Origin: Mesodorylaimus sp. YZB2_4
Taxonomy: Eukaryota; Nematoda; Enoplea; Dorylaimida; Dorylaimidae
Assembly: GCA_030248295.1 (NCBI GenBank)
Contig: JASANH010000156.1
Location: 124,001-188,000, forward strand
Direction: 5' to 3'
Length of the DNA stretch: 64,000 bases
The position numbers and the translations under genes were made by a program. Under the pieces are notes generated by a model, which worked only from the letters and a program-made list of their open reading frames with translations, searched no databases and had not been told where the DNA came from. Numbering within the stretch: position 1 is the first letter of the stretch; the number at the start of each line of letters is the position of its first letter. Of the stretch, positions 48,139-60,144 are shown piece after piece.

Positions 48139-49773
48139 GGTGTAGAAAGCGAGCTGATCCTATGCGAGAGAAATATCAACTTAACTTCTTCACGCGCACG
48201 CGACTGCCAGCACAGGAAGAACAAAAGTTGAGCACTAGTTCAAAAAAGTTCGCGTGAGAAGGCTCGAACTGTCACTTTTCAGGTCACTGGGATGATCCAG
48301 GCACGAATTAGGTTACTTCGTGCTCACTCTTTCTGGAATTCGTGCAAAGAGGGCACCCGCGAGATAGTCACTTGGGTTAAGGCGGTCAGAAAGTTGTCAC
48401 GGGCGTGAGCGATTTGATGAAAGGGGTCGGACGAAATGAGGGGATCCGAGATGGCCGCACGATTGTTTGTTGTGGTTCAAAGCATCCATGCAGTCAAAAA
48501 GCTTGTAACCAGTCCGGAAATGGGTTCATCTCACTCGCACAGTCAACAATGGACAATGATGACCAGCGCAATTATATGAGTTTAAGGGTGTATGTTCTGA
48601 TGATCCATAAATTAGCCCATCTGGTAGAAATACGCGTGTAGGAGAGTGTGTGCATCATTTGTCTCTGCGCCCATTTTGGCTCCTGTTCATCCAATAAATG
48701 AAAATATCGGGGCCAACGTTTGCTCTCGAAGCGACCAACTGTCAAATCGTATTAGCCGCAGTGGGGGCTGCGGGGCGGCTATTCTATTCTATTTCCTCGC
48801 TCGGCTTTACAGTACACGTCTTTATAATCGAAGTGGGCGGTGACACTTGGCGCCTTTTGTACTGTCGGTGGCTTGTTCTTGGACCTCCCGCCGTCCACCA
48901 TTCGACTCTACCATCTGTTTGATACTAAACGCCAACGAACGCGGCCTTGTCGCGAACACGGTTCGACCATTGTTCGAGCTAATGAGACGAACAGGGCATT
49001 CGTCTTGCCACCAGCCGCCTCCGTCCTTATGCGTACAGGCTCGGTTTTCTACCATTTTCCATCCCGACCAAAAGGCGCGTTTATTGGCCTTGTGGATAAG
49101 ATAGGGCAAAAGAGATCTTTTGTGGCGATACAGTAGCGAGCATTGAAAGGGTACAATGACCAGTGCTGATTAACGTCCTAATAAGGAGAACGATGCGACA
49201 GCCATGTTTTCACCGTCCTTTCATGAAACGTCTTCGTGGCCTGAGGGCATGTGCTCGCCGCGTTTGCGCAAAACGAGCCCACCAATTGCGCCTATGAGAA
49301 AGGAGAGGACACGCCAGTTGCGTATAACCGAGTTAGGAATAGAATGAGAATTTCCATTACGCCCAACAATCGTCTTGCCCATCTCATTTATCACGTTTTC
49401 ATCAAAGAAGTGTAATGATACCATAAAAGGAGATGGAAAACAGGAAGGCGTTCATCACGTAACAATCATTCCATCGCATTGCACTATGGTCCCTGGAAAG
49501 TTGCATGCACGACAAAGAAACGAGTGGCAAAACAGATCACGTATTTACAGTATCTCGAGTCCAATATGCCGTGCGCATGATGAAAATTCTGGCACAGTCC
49601 AAAGATAATGTTAGGGGAAGACAAACTAGGAAATTGAACACGCCAGAACACTGTGCAAACTGACTTTAACTGTGCATAGCTTCTGCTCTGCACCCACAAC
49701 CATTCTGTATGCATGCACACTGGATGAGGTAGTATTGCAAACCTGATCGATCATTTCAACACATTGCACAACT
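48139..49773. other. Intergenic
   Basis: 3' flank of the bHLH gene and upstream region of the PAN-domain gene. Overlapping open frames of 85-98 residues at 48.8-49.1 kb on both strands lack motifs or splice logic. Confidence 0.35.
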
Positions 49774-50737
49774 TTAAAGCTGCCGACTGGCCATAGGCAA
49801 TTGATAAGCGGCGTAGAATGCAGGCGGCAGCAAGGATGGGAATGGGAAGAAAGAGCCAGCATTTGGAGCACTGGCGAATGGGACCGGTGGGACGAGAGTG
49901 GTAGGCTGTTGCAATCCAATACTGGGCATGGACACGGGCGGTGATCTGGCGAGGGAGGCGGAGGGCGGTGATGTGGTTTTGACAACGGACTCGACCGATG
50001 GTGGAGGCGTAGATGTGGGTATGGATTTCGGATCGGTGGAACGCTGCGAGTTGACCAAACGACGTAACTCGTCCACGGATTGGTTTAGCATAACGATGTA
50101 ATTACGGGCCAGGAGCAACGTTGAGATTTTCGACAACTTGCGGACCGATGGCCCGTTATTGTAAGGCATGACTTGTCGCAAGGCGTCCAATGCTGAATTC
50201 AAGTCGTGCATACGCTTACGCTCGCGACTGTTAATACGAAGGCGCAGTTCCTAAAAAGAGTACAGGAGCGTTGAGTTGACGAATATGGAATACTGTAGAT
50301 CATGCAAAGACATATGTCTGATCAAATCAGCAGTCTGCCGAGAATCATGAACCACCTTGGATCGTGTTCAGCTTACTGCGACATCGACTCCAAGTAGTCC
50401 CACCCCAAGAACCAAACCACACATCCGCTTATGGTCTTACCTGCAGCTCCGGTTCAGACATTCTTTTCCGATTTTTCAAACTTTTTGCGCCATTTCGTCG
50501 ACGAACATAAGGCTCGAACTCGATTTTCCCATCGGGGTCAATGATCGATCTCATCACAGTCTCATCGTATTCGGTGCTATCATCTTCTCCCGCGATCGAG
50601 ATCGAAGATCGTGAATCGTCGTCGATCGATCCACGGCCGCCCAACGAACCGTCAGCTTTCCAAGGCAGAATGGTCTTTTCGGGCGAGTCATTCTTGACTA
50701 CAGAGTCAGGGGCTACGAGGTTGGCTACAGTAAACAT
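49774..50737 (-). CDS. Olig/Beta3-type bHLH transcription factor
   Basis: Two exons, 50737-50441 and 50250-49774, joined in phase 0, 257 residues. The N terminus (1-92) is acidic and Ser-rich. The bHLH domain straddles the intron: [20 protein letters not shown] is the basic region and helix 1, then the loop and helix 2 include [20 protein letters not shown] and [26 protein letters not shown] with [18 protein letters not shown] is diagnostic for the Olig/Beta3 group (nematode hlh-17/31/32, fly Oli). Members control neuronal and glial fates by E-box binding, with the Glu and Arg contacts conserved. The C-terminal half is Pro/Ser-rich. The short 190-nt intron falls just before the basic region. 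Confidence 0.95.
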
Positions 50738-52599
50738 GGCTGGGACGCGAGCGGGTGACGGGCCAGAATGAGGAGCACTGAATGAGTGATGGCGAACTGG
50801 GCCAAATCGGCTGGGGGCACGAGAAGGCGGGCCGAACGGAAGCAGTCGTGGCTATTGGTTCATGGGATTCGCTTTCTAGTCCTGTGGGCAGAAACTGGAG
50901 ACGCAAAATCGCATGCGGCTGCAGATACTGCCGGAAACTCGGGGCAAAGGATGGGTGCATTGCGGATAAACTGTACGGCCACGTCGCAACCTGTCTTATG
51001 TTAGACAAAGGTGCATTGGTAGGGGAGTTCGAGCAGTTTGGGGTACTGATACAGTATTCTAATTTCGCTCATTAGAGCCCAGCAATATGGATTTATCTCA
51101 CAAGAAATGCTTTCCAAGTATGCTGTTAATCCCAGGTGCAAAATGAACATATATGTACCTAGGGACAACGGAAGGCGCTATAGAAAGTTTGAGTCGGGAA
51201 AAACATACCATTTGGAAAGCATCCTTTGTCAGTCGAACATTGTGGTCTGACCTCTCAGAACAGAAGCATTACCTTTCGTTGTAGGTCAGATCAATACGAA
51301 CCTCACCCCAGTGGAAGAAAGAAATGAACTGCAAAACTGGGGCTGCTAGAGGCACTGGACACTTTTAAAACATTTCCCGAAAGGCTTCACCTCCAAGCTG
51401 GTTCACATCGGCAGCTTCCATTTTCATGCCAAAACGCAACAACTGCGCAGGGTTTGCACGAGTTCTGCTATCAGCGTAGCGTTGGGACAGAGGAATCAGT
51501 GGCTTAGCGCACGGCGCATGCTCAATCGAAGCCGATCAGTGAGCCTCGACTGTCATTGTCTGAGTATGTACGCTCATTAGATATGTTCCCACGAGTTGAC
51601 CATATTTACGCAATGGGGCGAGGTAGACATTTTCTTTGACAGGGCTGTATTTCTTCAGTCATCATTGGCCTTTGGCCATCATTCTTTGCATTCGAGCCGA
51701 GTCATCTTATCGTCAGACCTAAATTGTCGATCCTCGACTAGTGCATCCGGCCACAATATGGGATGAGTATACTGTAGAATGGCCTAAGGCTTTATCAGGG
51801 TATCAGCAACTCTGCCACACTGACCAGCGGGGCGGCACTTCATGAAACATGCACTGTATACTCTTTGCGCTTGGCACACTTTGGAGAGGCGAAGATAAGC
51901 AGATTAATTAGAGTCGGCCGTGATGGACATACGGCGAGACAAGGACAAGACTGTACAGATGGCGGGACACCAGTAATTATCCGCTCCAGTGAATAGTTTA
52001 TCCACCTAACCGCGTCCGAACGGCCGTATTTTGTACACGTTACCTCACCGAGTTTAGTAGCCGCCATCCACTCGACCGATTGGCCAAACAAAAAGAGAGC
52101 TTTGACTCATTTTTTCTCCGATCTGTTCTTCGCGCGTATCCTTTCTTGCATCTGCGTCATCATCCCTTTCCGACCAGCAATACGATTACGATTAGACCCA
52201 TTTCTTTCGCGGATCAGCGTCCGGGTCAAAAACGGTACGAATAGTGAGGTGTCGATGAAAGCCAATGAATAAGGCAGCGGCGAGAAAAGCCTGGGGTAGG
52301 ACAATGGACAGAATGGGCAGAGTGGATTAGCTCACTCGACACCCGCAGAGACCGAAATCGGCTACTAACAAACCACAAACGTTGATCTTGGCCTCGGCGT
52401 CGAGTTGATGACGAGCACTCGATTCGGCGACCGTATTAAGGAACGACGGGGAGTGCGCAGGATTAGTGAGGCAATAAAGAATGAACAGACGGTCAGTACA
52501 TGCACGTTACCAGGGTGCTATTGACCAAGCACAAATGGGCACAAAATCACTGAACGACCGCGTAACTGATCCGACCTTTCGCAGGTTCCTTATTCAATG
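50738..52599. other. Intergenic, upstream of the bHLH gene
   Basis: No exon recognised. Probably holds regulatory sequence for the bHLH gene. Short open frames at 50.8-51.1 kb on both strands are unsupported. Confidence 0.35.
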
Positions 52600-52693
52600 C
52601 CACTCTACTCTGGTCTCATGGCGTACGGTGCTCATATATGAGCACCGTACGCCACGTACGTACGTATACGTACGCCGGGACCAGAGTGTAGTG
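52600..52693. repeat. Foldback element with a perfect 34-bp palindrome
   Basis: 52620-52653 is a perfect palindrome (each arm GGCGTACGGTGCTCATA). It is nested between imperfect 16-bp inverted repeats at 52600-52615 and 52678-52693 (14 of 16 matching, CCACTCTACTCTGGTC type). ACGTACGT repeats fill the gap. It would extrude as a hairpin. No target-site duplication is evident. Confidence 0.85.
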
Positions 52694-53469
52694 GAGTAAA
52701 GCAGTTTTCAGAGGCAGTTTGGAGCACCAATAAACTGCGATACAGCAAGGCCCAAGGTCGCATGCTGTCTCGCTCATCGTCAGCAAAACTTTTTACCTTT
52801 TTTTTAACTTTTTACGTTGATCTTACATCCACACACCCACTGTAGCGATGCAGTCTCCCTCTCGTTGTCAGCTTACCCTGTGCTGACTTCAGACTCCGTA
52901 AAATGCAAATAGTGCAAGGATAGACACAAAAAAACAAAGACTTCGATCGTTCAAATACGGCCATTTGTTTGCCATAAAAGAAAAAGACGTTGAACTGGTT
53001 CCGTCTGTGCAAGGAATGTTCAAAACGTGCTATTTTCACCATCGCTCGCACCTACTCGTAGGTGGAAGCTGAGTACAGTACACCTTTTCTCGCAACACGT
53101 ACCCGCTCGAGAGTCTCTAGTACATATCACTGTAAATGTAGCGGTAGCCGGTGCAGGGGCACTGCTGTCTTTTACCCGTTTCGCCACAAAGCTACCGATG
53201 GTGCTTGGTAGTGCTTGAGGGGCAGCGTGTGGAAGATCGTCATTTTCACAGGTATGGAAAGGACCTGTAAAATTGTACATGTTATGAAATCTTGAAAGCT
53301 TATACTACTTTTCCTATGCCATGCTTTTTCAATGATTTTGCACTTCAGTCTCCCAATACTTGTGTGTATTACTTTTTTATGCATGTTGTCTGGTCGTGAG
53401 CACTGCGCAATATCAATTCCGACTACTACACCACTCTGATGAATGGCTAATTAGCATTCCTCACACTAG

Positions 53470-53829
53470 CCAGCATCGACCGATCCGACCCTTGGCCTGG
53501 ATCCTGATTCCGATCCGATCTGGCCGATGCACTTCAAAAAATAGAAGCTAGATGGGGATGACGTGTTTGGCACTGCGTCCTCACCAACCTGCCATGGTTC
53601 CTCACTGTCACTCTCTGTTAGACCATTCCAAAGGACACAGGAGAACTAAGCAGCACCTAACGTGGGATTAAATACTGATATGAGAGAAAAAACGGGATTT
53701 TCTCATAATAGTTTGTCACATTTTATCATTTCCCAGCAGATCAAGCGCGAAAAATATCAGTTACCGATCCAGCAGTTGGATTAGATCGGCGGATCGGTTC
53801 AGGCGGATCGGTGGATCGGTCGATGCTGG
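53470..53829. mobile_element. Possible 360-bp MITE with 17-bp terminal inverted repeats
   Basis: CCAGCATCGACCGATCC at 53470-53486 recurs as its exact reverse complement at 53813-53829. GATCGG-rich subterminal repeats sit inside both ends. No open frame inside and no clear target-site duplication. Confidence 0.5.
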
Positions 53830-54421
53830 GGCACCGGCAGCGAAATTGGTATTCCTTCCCTTTCCTGTCCTGTGGTGTTCATAGTAGCATGTCGTGGTTT
53901 TTTGCGCGCCGAGATTTGGTGCAAGGTGAAGACAAGCTTTGCGACCAGAGTAATGGTGAACATACAGTAGTAAGACATGCCATCAGGACTTTTCTCTTTC
54001 GTTATGGATCAGCTGGGTCGCCCTCTTACCAGGCATAGGTCTCACCCTCTATCAGCTTAACCTCCCAGCTTACTTGCCTCATCAGTGTTCCTGGGAGGTC
54101 CTGAACATACATACATCCCAGCAGTGGGCATGTCTTCAAAGGATGCTGTCGTCAGCCCCGCTCTGGAAAGGATGCAAATTTCGTTCGGTTGCAGGTCGCG
54201 CGGTGGACTCTGACTTGGATGGGAGATGCTTCAAAACCTAGCACAGACTCTCACAGAGCAAGCATATCCGCCAGGAACCCGTCCGATCGAGATTTACGTT
54301 GAAGGAACACACGTTCCTCCCGCAACTACCAGATTTCACATTGCAGACTCATTCGCAGCATTACTGATAACAATTCGAAACAATCACAGGTTTACTGCGT
54401 CAAATGGCGGCCGTCGAAGGG

Positions 54422-54965
54422 TCATTTTATAGAGTCTGCCACTGAAACAATCGAAATTCGGTCACGGGTCATACTAATTCGACCCACAACCACAATTGGA
54501 TTTTTAAAATGATCGCCAAGGAAGGAGTTCTCGAAGACCCAATGCATGGGGCCCATGAATGTACTGGCTCTACATTCGAATGCCTGACTCGTCAGCTCTG
54601 CTATTCGTATTGTAGACACTCTGCTTGTCTGGCGATCGAACATTGCATGGAAGACTGTCCGAATGCTGGCTGGTCCCTGCAGCGATACGGACCCCGACGT
54701 GTTACAGTACATTTAGCCCACGCGTATTGAGTGTCGGTAATTTCGTTAGCAGCACGAAGTGTCAGCACTTTCTCAAGTTCATAAAGCGGTTTCATCAGGG
54801 AGAGGGCGCCAGATCCCGAAGGATCCACTGCGCCTCCATTATCAACCTGAAACAATGATTGCTTTCCACTCAGTTACGGGCTGCTGAATGCGGAACCTGT
54901 ACGGCATACAGAGTAAACTAGCTCACCAGTGCGTTGGTGCATTTCCCATCGCAGCACGACCACAT
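54422..54965 (-). CDS. Unresolved Cys-rich coding region
   Basis: On the minus strand a short exon 54965-54927 (MWSCCDGKCTNAL) joins in phase 0 to 54846, giving VDNGGAVDPSGSGALSLMK and LEKVLTLRAANEITDTQYAW. The frame then either runs on to a Cys-rich end at 54601, or a 29-nt intron (54705-54677) switches to a frame with STIRIAELTSQAFECRAS, an Ig-like F-strand pattern, ending near 54422. The plus strand at 54509-54730 is also open and rich in cysteine. I do not recognise the family and cannot choose between the readings. The 5' end is not found. Confidence 0.3.
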
Positions 54966-55311
54966 CTAGAGTGCAGAGGGAATTCCTTGATTACCCGTCA
55001 CAGAAGACCGCAAAGTCCATGAAATACTAAATTATACCTATTCCTACAGAATTCACACTTTCTCAAACCCATACAAAACTTCCAGAACTGAAGAAAAGCA
55101 AAATCATCACATGCACAGGTCCAGGGCCAATGTCACAGCACACTATCACAGTGTGACCACTGTAAGCACAAATGCAATGTGACGACAATAAAGATCTAAA
55201 TTCTAAATATATGATCACCTAAAGAATAAGAGAAAAGCGATTTCGCCAATGAAAAATACAAACGTACAAAGGCCGAATGTAAGAGCACTTGCGTCCTTGG
55301 TGACCAGGTGT
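54966..55311. other. Intergenic
   Basis: 3' flank of the cysteine-string gene. A plus-strand AATAAA occurs at about 55186. Nothing else recognised. Confidence 0.35.
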
Positions 55312-56865
55312 CTAATCCTCGCGTACAGTCGACTTGCTGACATCGCTCTCCGTCACGGTCGTGCTTCCATAACTAAAGCTGGCCGATATTTCGTTATCTT
55401 CATTATGTTCAGGGGGCCTTTGAGCAGTCTTCGTTGGAGATTGGCGTGTCGGAGATGAACCAGATTTTAATGGAATTCGTTCACCATATTCCGGCGGGGG
55501 GGACGGTGTTGCTCGACTCGACGTTGGCGGCGGCATTGCGATGACTGTTGGTCGTTCAGGGACTGGTGAGCTGCCTCCATGACCCGTGTGCGATTTTGGC
55601 TGCGAGGTAATAACAGTGGCTTCATCTTTAACTGTCCCGTTGCCTCCGGTTTCCGTGTTTCCTTCGTCCTGAAACGAATACAGCAAGCTCGCTAGTTTAA
55701 AAAATTTCATTAATCGGGCCGGTAGGGAGCTACCATATACAGCTACACAATGGCTCTTACGCACCCGCCCGCCCTGTCGTCTTCTGTTTACACAGGATGC
55801 GTGTCCAAGACTATATGTTGATTCGAATGCCAGATTTTATGGGTACACCTCGCCATTGTGAACATGCCTTGGCTCTTATCTCAACTGGTATGAAATGTAT
55901 GTACTTACACGGAGATCATCAGCAAAATTTGCGAACTCTTCGTCCGAAGGTGGTTTCATACGCCCGCAGCAGAAGCAACAACAACAGCAGCAACAACCTC
56001 CGCAGAAGCAGCAGCACGTCGAGATGAAACAACCGATCAGAAGGCACTGAAAAGACAAAGTCCATTACACCCTTATAGAACGGGTAAGCTGGCGAAATGG
56101 CTTACCCGGAAACACTTGTTTTGTGACAGCAAATAAGCAGCCATGTTCTCTTCACCGATGGTTTCGGCTGCTTGCAAGCCGAGCGAGCCATACGTATCGT
56201 AAATACGTCGTTTCCTTTCATCGGATAATATCGCATTGGCTTTGTTGATTTCTTTGAACTAAAAACCGCAAGACATTAGTTGCATGGACACAATATAAGC
56301 CGTTACCAATGTCGCGCACTTAAAGGAATGAACGGAACGGTATGACGCCAAAGAGAGGTTGCTAAACACACAACCATCCTCAGCGACGGATCAACACACC
56401 CGCTTTGTAATGCATGACTGATCAGATCCATACAGTACACCCCAACCAGAGATATGGGTTACTTGATGCGCGCAAGCCTATCTTTGCATTCCAGTGACTC
56501 AACTTACTAATACCCTACGCGCCTTCAACAAGCGGAGTTTAGCGCAAGTAAGTACACATGACTGAAACTAGGGCCCCTCACGGAAAATGTGGTAACTTCT
56601 ACACACAACTATATCCCATACTCCCCTTCTAGCTTACCTTTTCCACCGCTTCTGCATTATCTGGATTTTTATCGGGATGAAATTTCAATGCTAATTTCCG
56701 ATACGCCCGTTTGATGTCATCTTGCGTAGCCGTTTTATCCAAGCCCAATATTTCGTACAAACCGTGACCTGTTGTCCTGAAATATGAAACGAAATACAGA
56801 TTTCTGAATAGTAGAACCACATTGCAGTACTCACGATAACCGTCTTTGCGGATGAGCACTTTCAT
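55312..56865 (-). CDS. dnj-14: Cysteine-string protein (DNAJC5 type co-chaperone)
   Basis: Five minus-strand exons: 56865-56835, 56768-56638, 56258-56106, 56046-55909, 55668-55312, in consistent phases, 269 residues (mammalian CSP-alpha has 198). The J domain starts at about residue 12 ([20 protein letters not shown]) and contains HPD in [29 protein letters not shown] is the CSP linker. The palmitoylated string has about 15 cysteines in 23 residues, including seven in a row. The last exon adds a 118-residue Pro/Ser/Thr-rich tail with [10 protein letters not shown], also seen in the Caenorhabditis protein. CSP sits on synaptic vesicles and recruits Hsc70 to keep SNAP-25 folded. The exon 2 acceptor that keeps frame is ACAG|GTCAC at 56768, nine bases beyond a stronger-looking TTTCAG. 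Confidence 0.94.
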
Positions 56866-57559
56866 CTTGGAAACCGCTCGCTGAACGAGTCCGCCCCTCA
56901 ACGCCCGCCCCAGAACTCATGGTCACCGAATGATAGAACTAAATCGACGAAACTGTTCAGACTCCAATACAGAAAAAACAACAAAGCAAAGCGCCGATGA
57001 CGTTCGCTCAAAAAATCAAAATCCTGCCGAGAAAAAAACGTCGACCTCTTGTTTGATTTTGGTGGATACACAGCGACTACGAGAGCGCATGCATACACAG
57101 CAGGTTCACTGCTTACAAACCCCAAAACGCGGGAGTTTCAAATTATAATAACTGTAAACAAACGTTGATTACGACATTTTTGAATAATGTCGCTTTTACC
57201 TTCGTCGTAACGTTTTTTAGTCCCGAGTCTTATATAATTACAAATAGATCAGACAGGGCCTTCTGAATGAGGAATATATTGCATAATTTCAACAGCCAAT
57301 TTCAAGGCCATTAGACATTCGCAAGTGTTCCCAGTCTTCACACTCTCAAAGACTCACCGGAAATACAGTATCTACTCCATATCCGAAAGCAATTTTATTT
57401 AAAATGAGTCTTATAGGAAGGAAGGAAGGTTTTCAAGGGATAATTAAAGAGGTAGGGGGACTACAATTTTGTATGCAATGCTATGGAAGTACTAATAATT
57501 TTACTCCCCAAATCAGTCCAAACACTCTTTTTTAAAGAAACTTGTTGTAGGCTTTTAGC
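56866..57559. other. Intergenic, upstream of the cysteine-string gene
   Basis: No gene recognised. A GGAAGGAAGGAAGG simple repeat occurs at about 57417-57428. Confidence 0.35.
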
Positions 57560-57948
57560 CTTTTGCCTCTGGCCAGCCAGCAGTCAAACCTTACAAGGTG
57601 AGCAAGGCTGCGGGGGACAAGCGCACAGGGCAGCTTCCCTCTGCGTGTCTCCAGCACCTCCACGCGAGGGCGTCCTGGACTGCACACCAACTTCCTCGGA
57701 CGACGCCGGGTGGGTGGTGAACCCTGTTGGTGTTCGACAGCCGAGACTGTCTACTCGTTTGGCGTCCGTCTCTCCACCCGGAGCACCTCGGCGGTACCGG
57801 GTCACCCAAGGCCTGGCTTGCAAGGTCAGCGAGGGTTTATGGTTCGCAAACCGACCTCCATCACTGGAGATTGAACCCGGGACGAGCATAGCCGTTCGCT
57901 CTCAAGCAATACGGAGACATGAATGGCCAAACCTCTGCACCCGCGACC
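57560..57948 (-). mobile_element. tRNA-derived SINE, copy 1
   Basis: Reads on the minus strand from a tRNA-like head (A-box region near 57935, B-box GGGTTCAATCTCC near 57880) into a body of about 300 nt. Roughly three quarters identical to the plus-strand copy at 58331-58694. The open frame through it is the SINE body, not a gene. Confidence 0.75.
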
Positions 57949-58330
57949 GCAAACACTGCTGCAGCGCAGTGCATGGAATTCACTGAACTAGCTGCTCCCC
58001 ACCTTCTACCCTCTTCTAAATCGCAAACATCATGCCAGGGTGTCTACGGGTTAGCCTATACCACATTGATTGTTGAAGTGCACAGGTGCCCCACACTACC
58101 CTGGTATTTGAGGGAGATGGATCCTAGGAGGGGAAACTAACGATAGGTGAGTATTTATGGCATCCGCTCAGAATAAAAGAAGCAGAAGGCATTCGCATTT
58201 TTGCTTGGCGAGAGACACCTGTACTGTGAACATATGGCCGCAAGCAGGGCCCACAATAAAAATGAGGGGAAATGCATGAGCACGCACTGTATTTGGAGAT
58301 GTGGTAGCAAATTTGAATTACATGCGGCCG

Positions 58331-58694
58331 TGAGGGTGCAGCGGTTGGGCTTCGTCTCTCCATACTGCTTGAGAGCGAGTGGCTGGACTCGTCCTGGTTC
58401 AATCCCCGGTGATGGAGGTCGGCTTGCGAGCCGTAAACCCTCGCTGACTTGCACGCCAGGCCGTGGGTGACTCACCTGGTTGCTCTAGTGGACATACGAA
58501 GGCCAAACGAGGAGACAGTTTCGGCTGTCCAACACCGACAGCCCACCCGCCATCGTCCGAGGAAGTCGGTGTCCAGTCGAGGATGCCCTCGCGTGGAGGT
58601 GCTCCTAGTGGAGACACGCAGAGGGAAGCTACTGTGTGTGCGGGTCCCCGCATAGCCCTGCGCATAAGGTTTGACTGCTGGCTATAGGCAAAAA
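58331..58694 (+). mobile_element. tRNA-derived SINE, copy 2
   Basis: Plus-strand copy of the same family: tRNA-like head with TGCAGCGGTTGGGC and B-box GGTTCAATCCC at about 58396, then the shared body with CGTCCGAGGAAGTCGGTG-type sequence, ending in TTTGACTGCTGGC near 58682. It lies head to head with copy 1, 380 bp apart. Confidence 0.75.
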
Positions 58695-60144
58695 CGGGCC
58701 TCGCCCATAAAAATTTAGAAAAACTGTGTGAGTGACACTGGTCTGCGTGCGATGCTTGTTTGAAACTCACTTACGATTAGGATGGGCACTGACACCTCAG
58801 TCAGATTAGACCTCGAACGTGCTGTATCATATTTTCTCACGATCAGGAAAGGGCTCTAAACCCTAAGTTTCACATGAAAACTCAATACCGACCCTGGACA
58901 TTAGCCAAACTCATAGTCAGCAAAACCAAACCCTGACAGCATTCTACTGTACAGCGCTACAAAGATTTATCCGTACCTTAAGGCCAGGGTGGGGGCCTAT
59001 TCGAGGGGACATAATTTACAGACAAATATTTGCAATATGCCTCTATCGATTTTTTCTGCTAGACTTGTTTTCACAGTACCTGCCCGATGTTCTCTGCTAG
59101 CCGACATACGTACGGCTGACTGGAGCACACAAATTTAGGAACCAGGCATACGCAATATGTGCGGAGTATACAGCGAAATGGTTTTGGTTGATAAGAAATT
59201 GTGATAGACAACGTGCGTTCATGGCTGGCCAGTATAGTCAGGCGACCTAGCCCACGCCCGTCGAGAATTCCCTGTACTTTTCTCGAATAAAAGGTCTTGA
59301 CATTTTTGCTCTAACTATATTCATCAAATGATGCCATATAAAATGGTCATTGCTTTCGGTTGACTCGGTTCATTTGCAACCATCCATTTCCTTACACCTC
59401 ATTATCTATGCGTCGTGAGCGACGTATGCGCTCACACTAATTAACCCATTCAATGCCCATTCCACCTCTTCCCTGGGGAATATAATCCATCAGCAATGCA
59501 AAAATTACTCGTTGCACATCCAATGCGACCCGTAGCAGCCACGTACCGCGCAATAAGTACCTAACCACTGGCACTGGCTCGACCAACGTTTTACCTTTTT
59601 CCATGTCTTTAATGAACAACACACGCTCATTTGCAAAGTTTTTCATCATCAGATTCATTTGCAAAAAACATGGACTACTGTAGTATTAAAATAAATAAGA
59701 CGATGGTAAACACGTAAGGGGATAACACAGGCGATGGATGGCCGATTGTCAGCTCAGATCAGCTACGCCTCGTCGGGTGCACTGATTTAGGCCTTGCCCG
59801 CACTCGGAAACGCGTATTTACGAGGATTTCTGCTTCGACTGTAATCTGCATGCGTTCAAGTACTTGGATCGATAGCAGCGTTGGATGGGTCGAGAGGAGT
59901 TGGAAGTGGTCGCCTAGTTCGTTGCAGTTTGCATTATGTACAGCAATGCCTCTACTTCTTTACACTCCCACGTGCGCATTTGCAGCGCAGTGCAGTATAA
60001 TGACTGACTGACAGTGGGCTATGCCCAGTCCTATGAAACTTGCCAGGACAGCGGTACAAATTGCCTGGTGCTAGACGCAAAGTCAACTTACATTTTAAAA
60101 AAATAGACTTCGCACACTGCGCGCACAGGACAAGAAACGGCGAC
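58695..60144. other. Intergenic
   Basis: 3' flank of the GPCR gene. No gene or repeat recognised. Confidence 0.35.

Noticed and set aside
57483-57986. 167-codon plus-strand frame and the matching minus-strand frame at 58399-58770
   Set aside because: Both run through the same tRNA-derived SINE family with polymerase III boxes, so the similarity between them reflects the repeat, not a protein.
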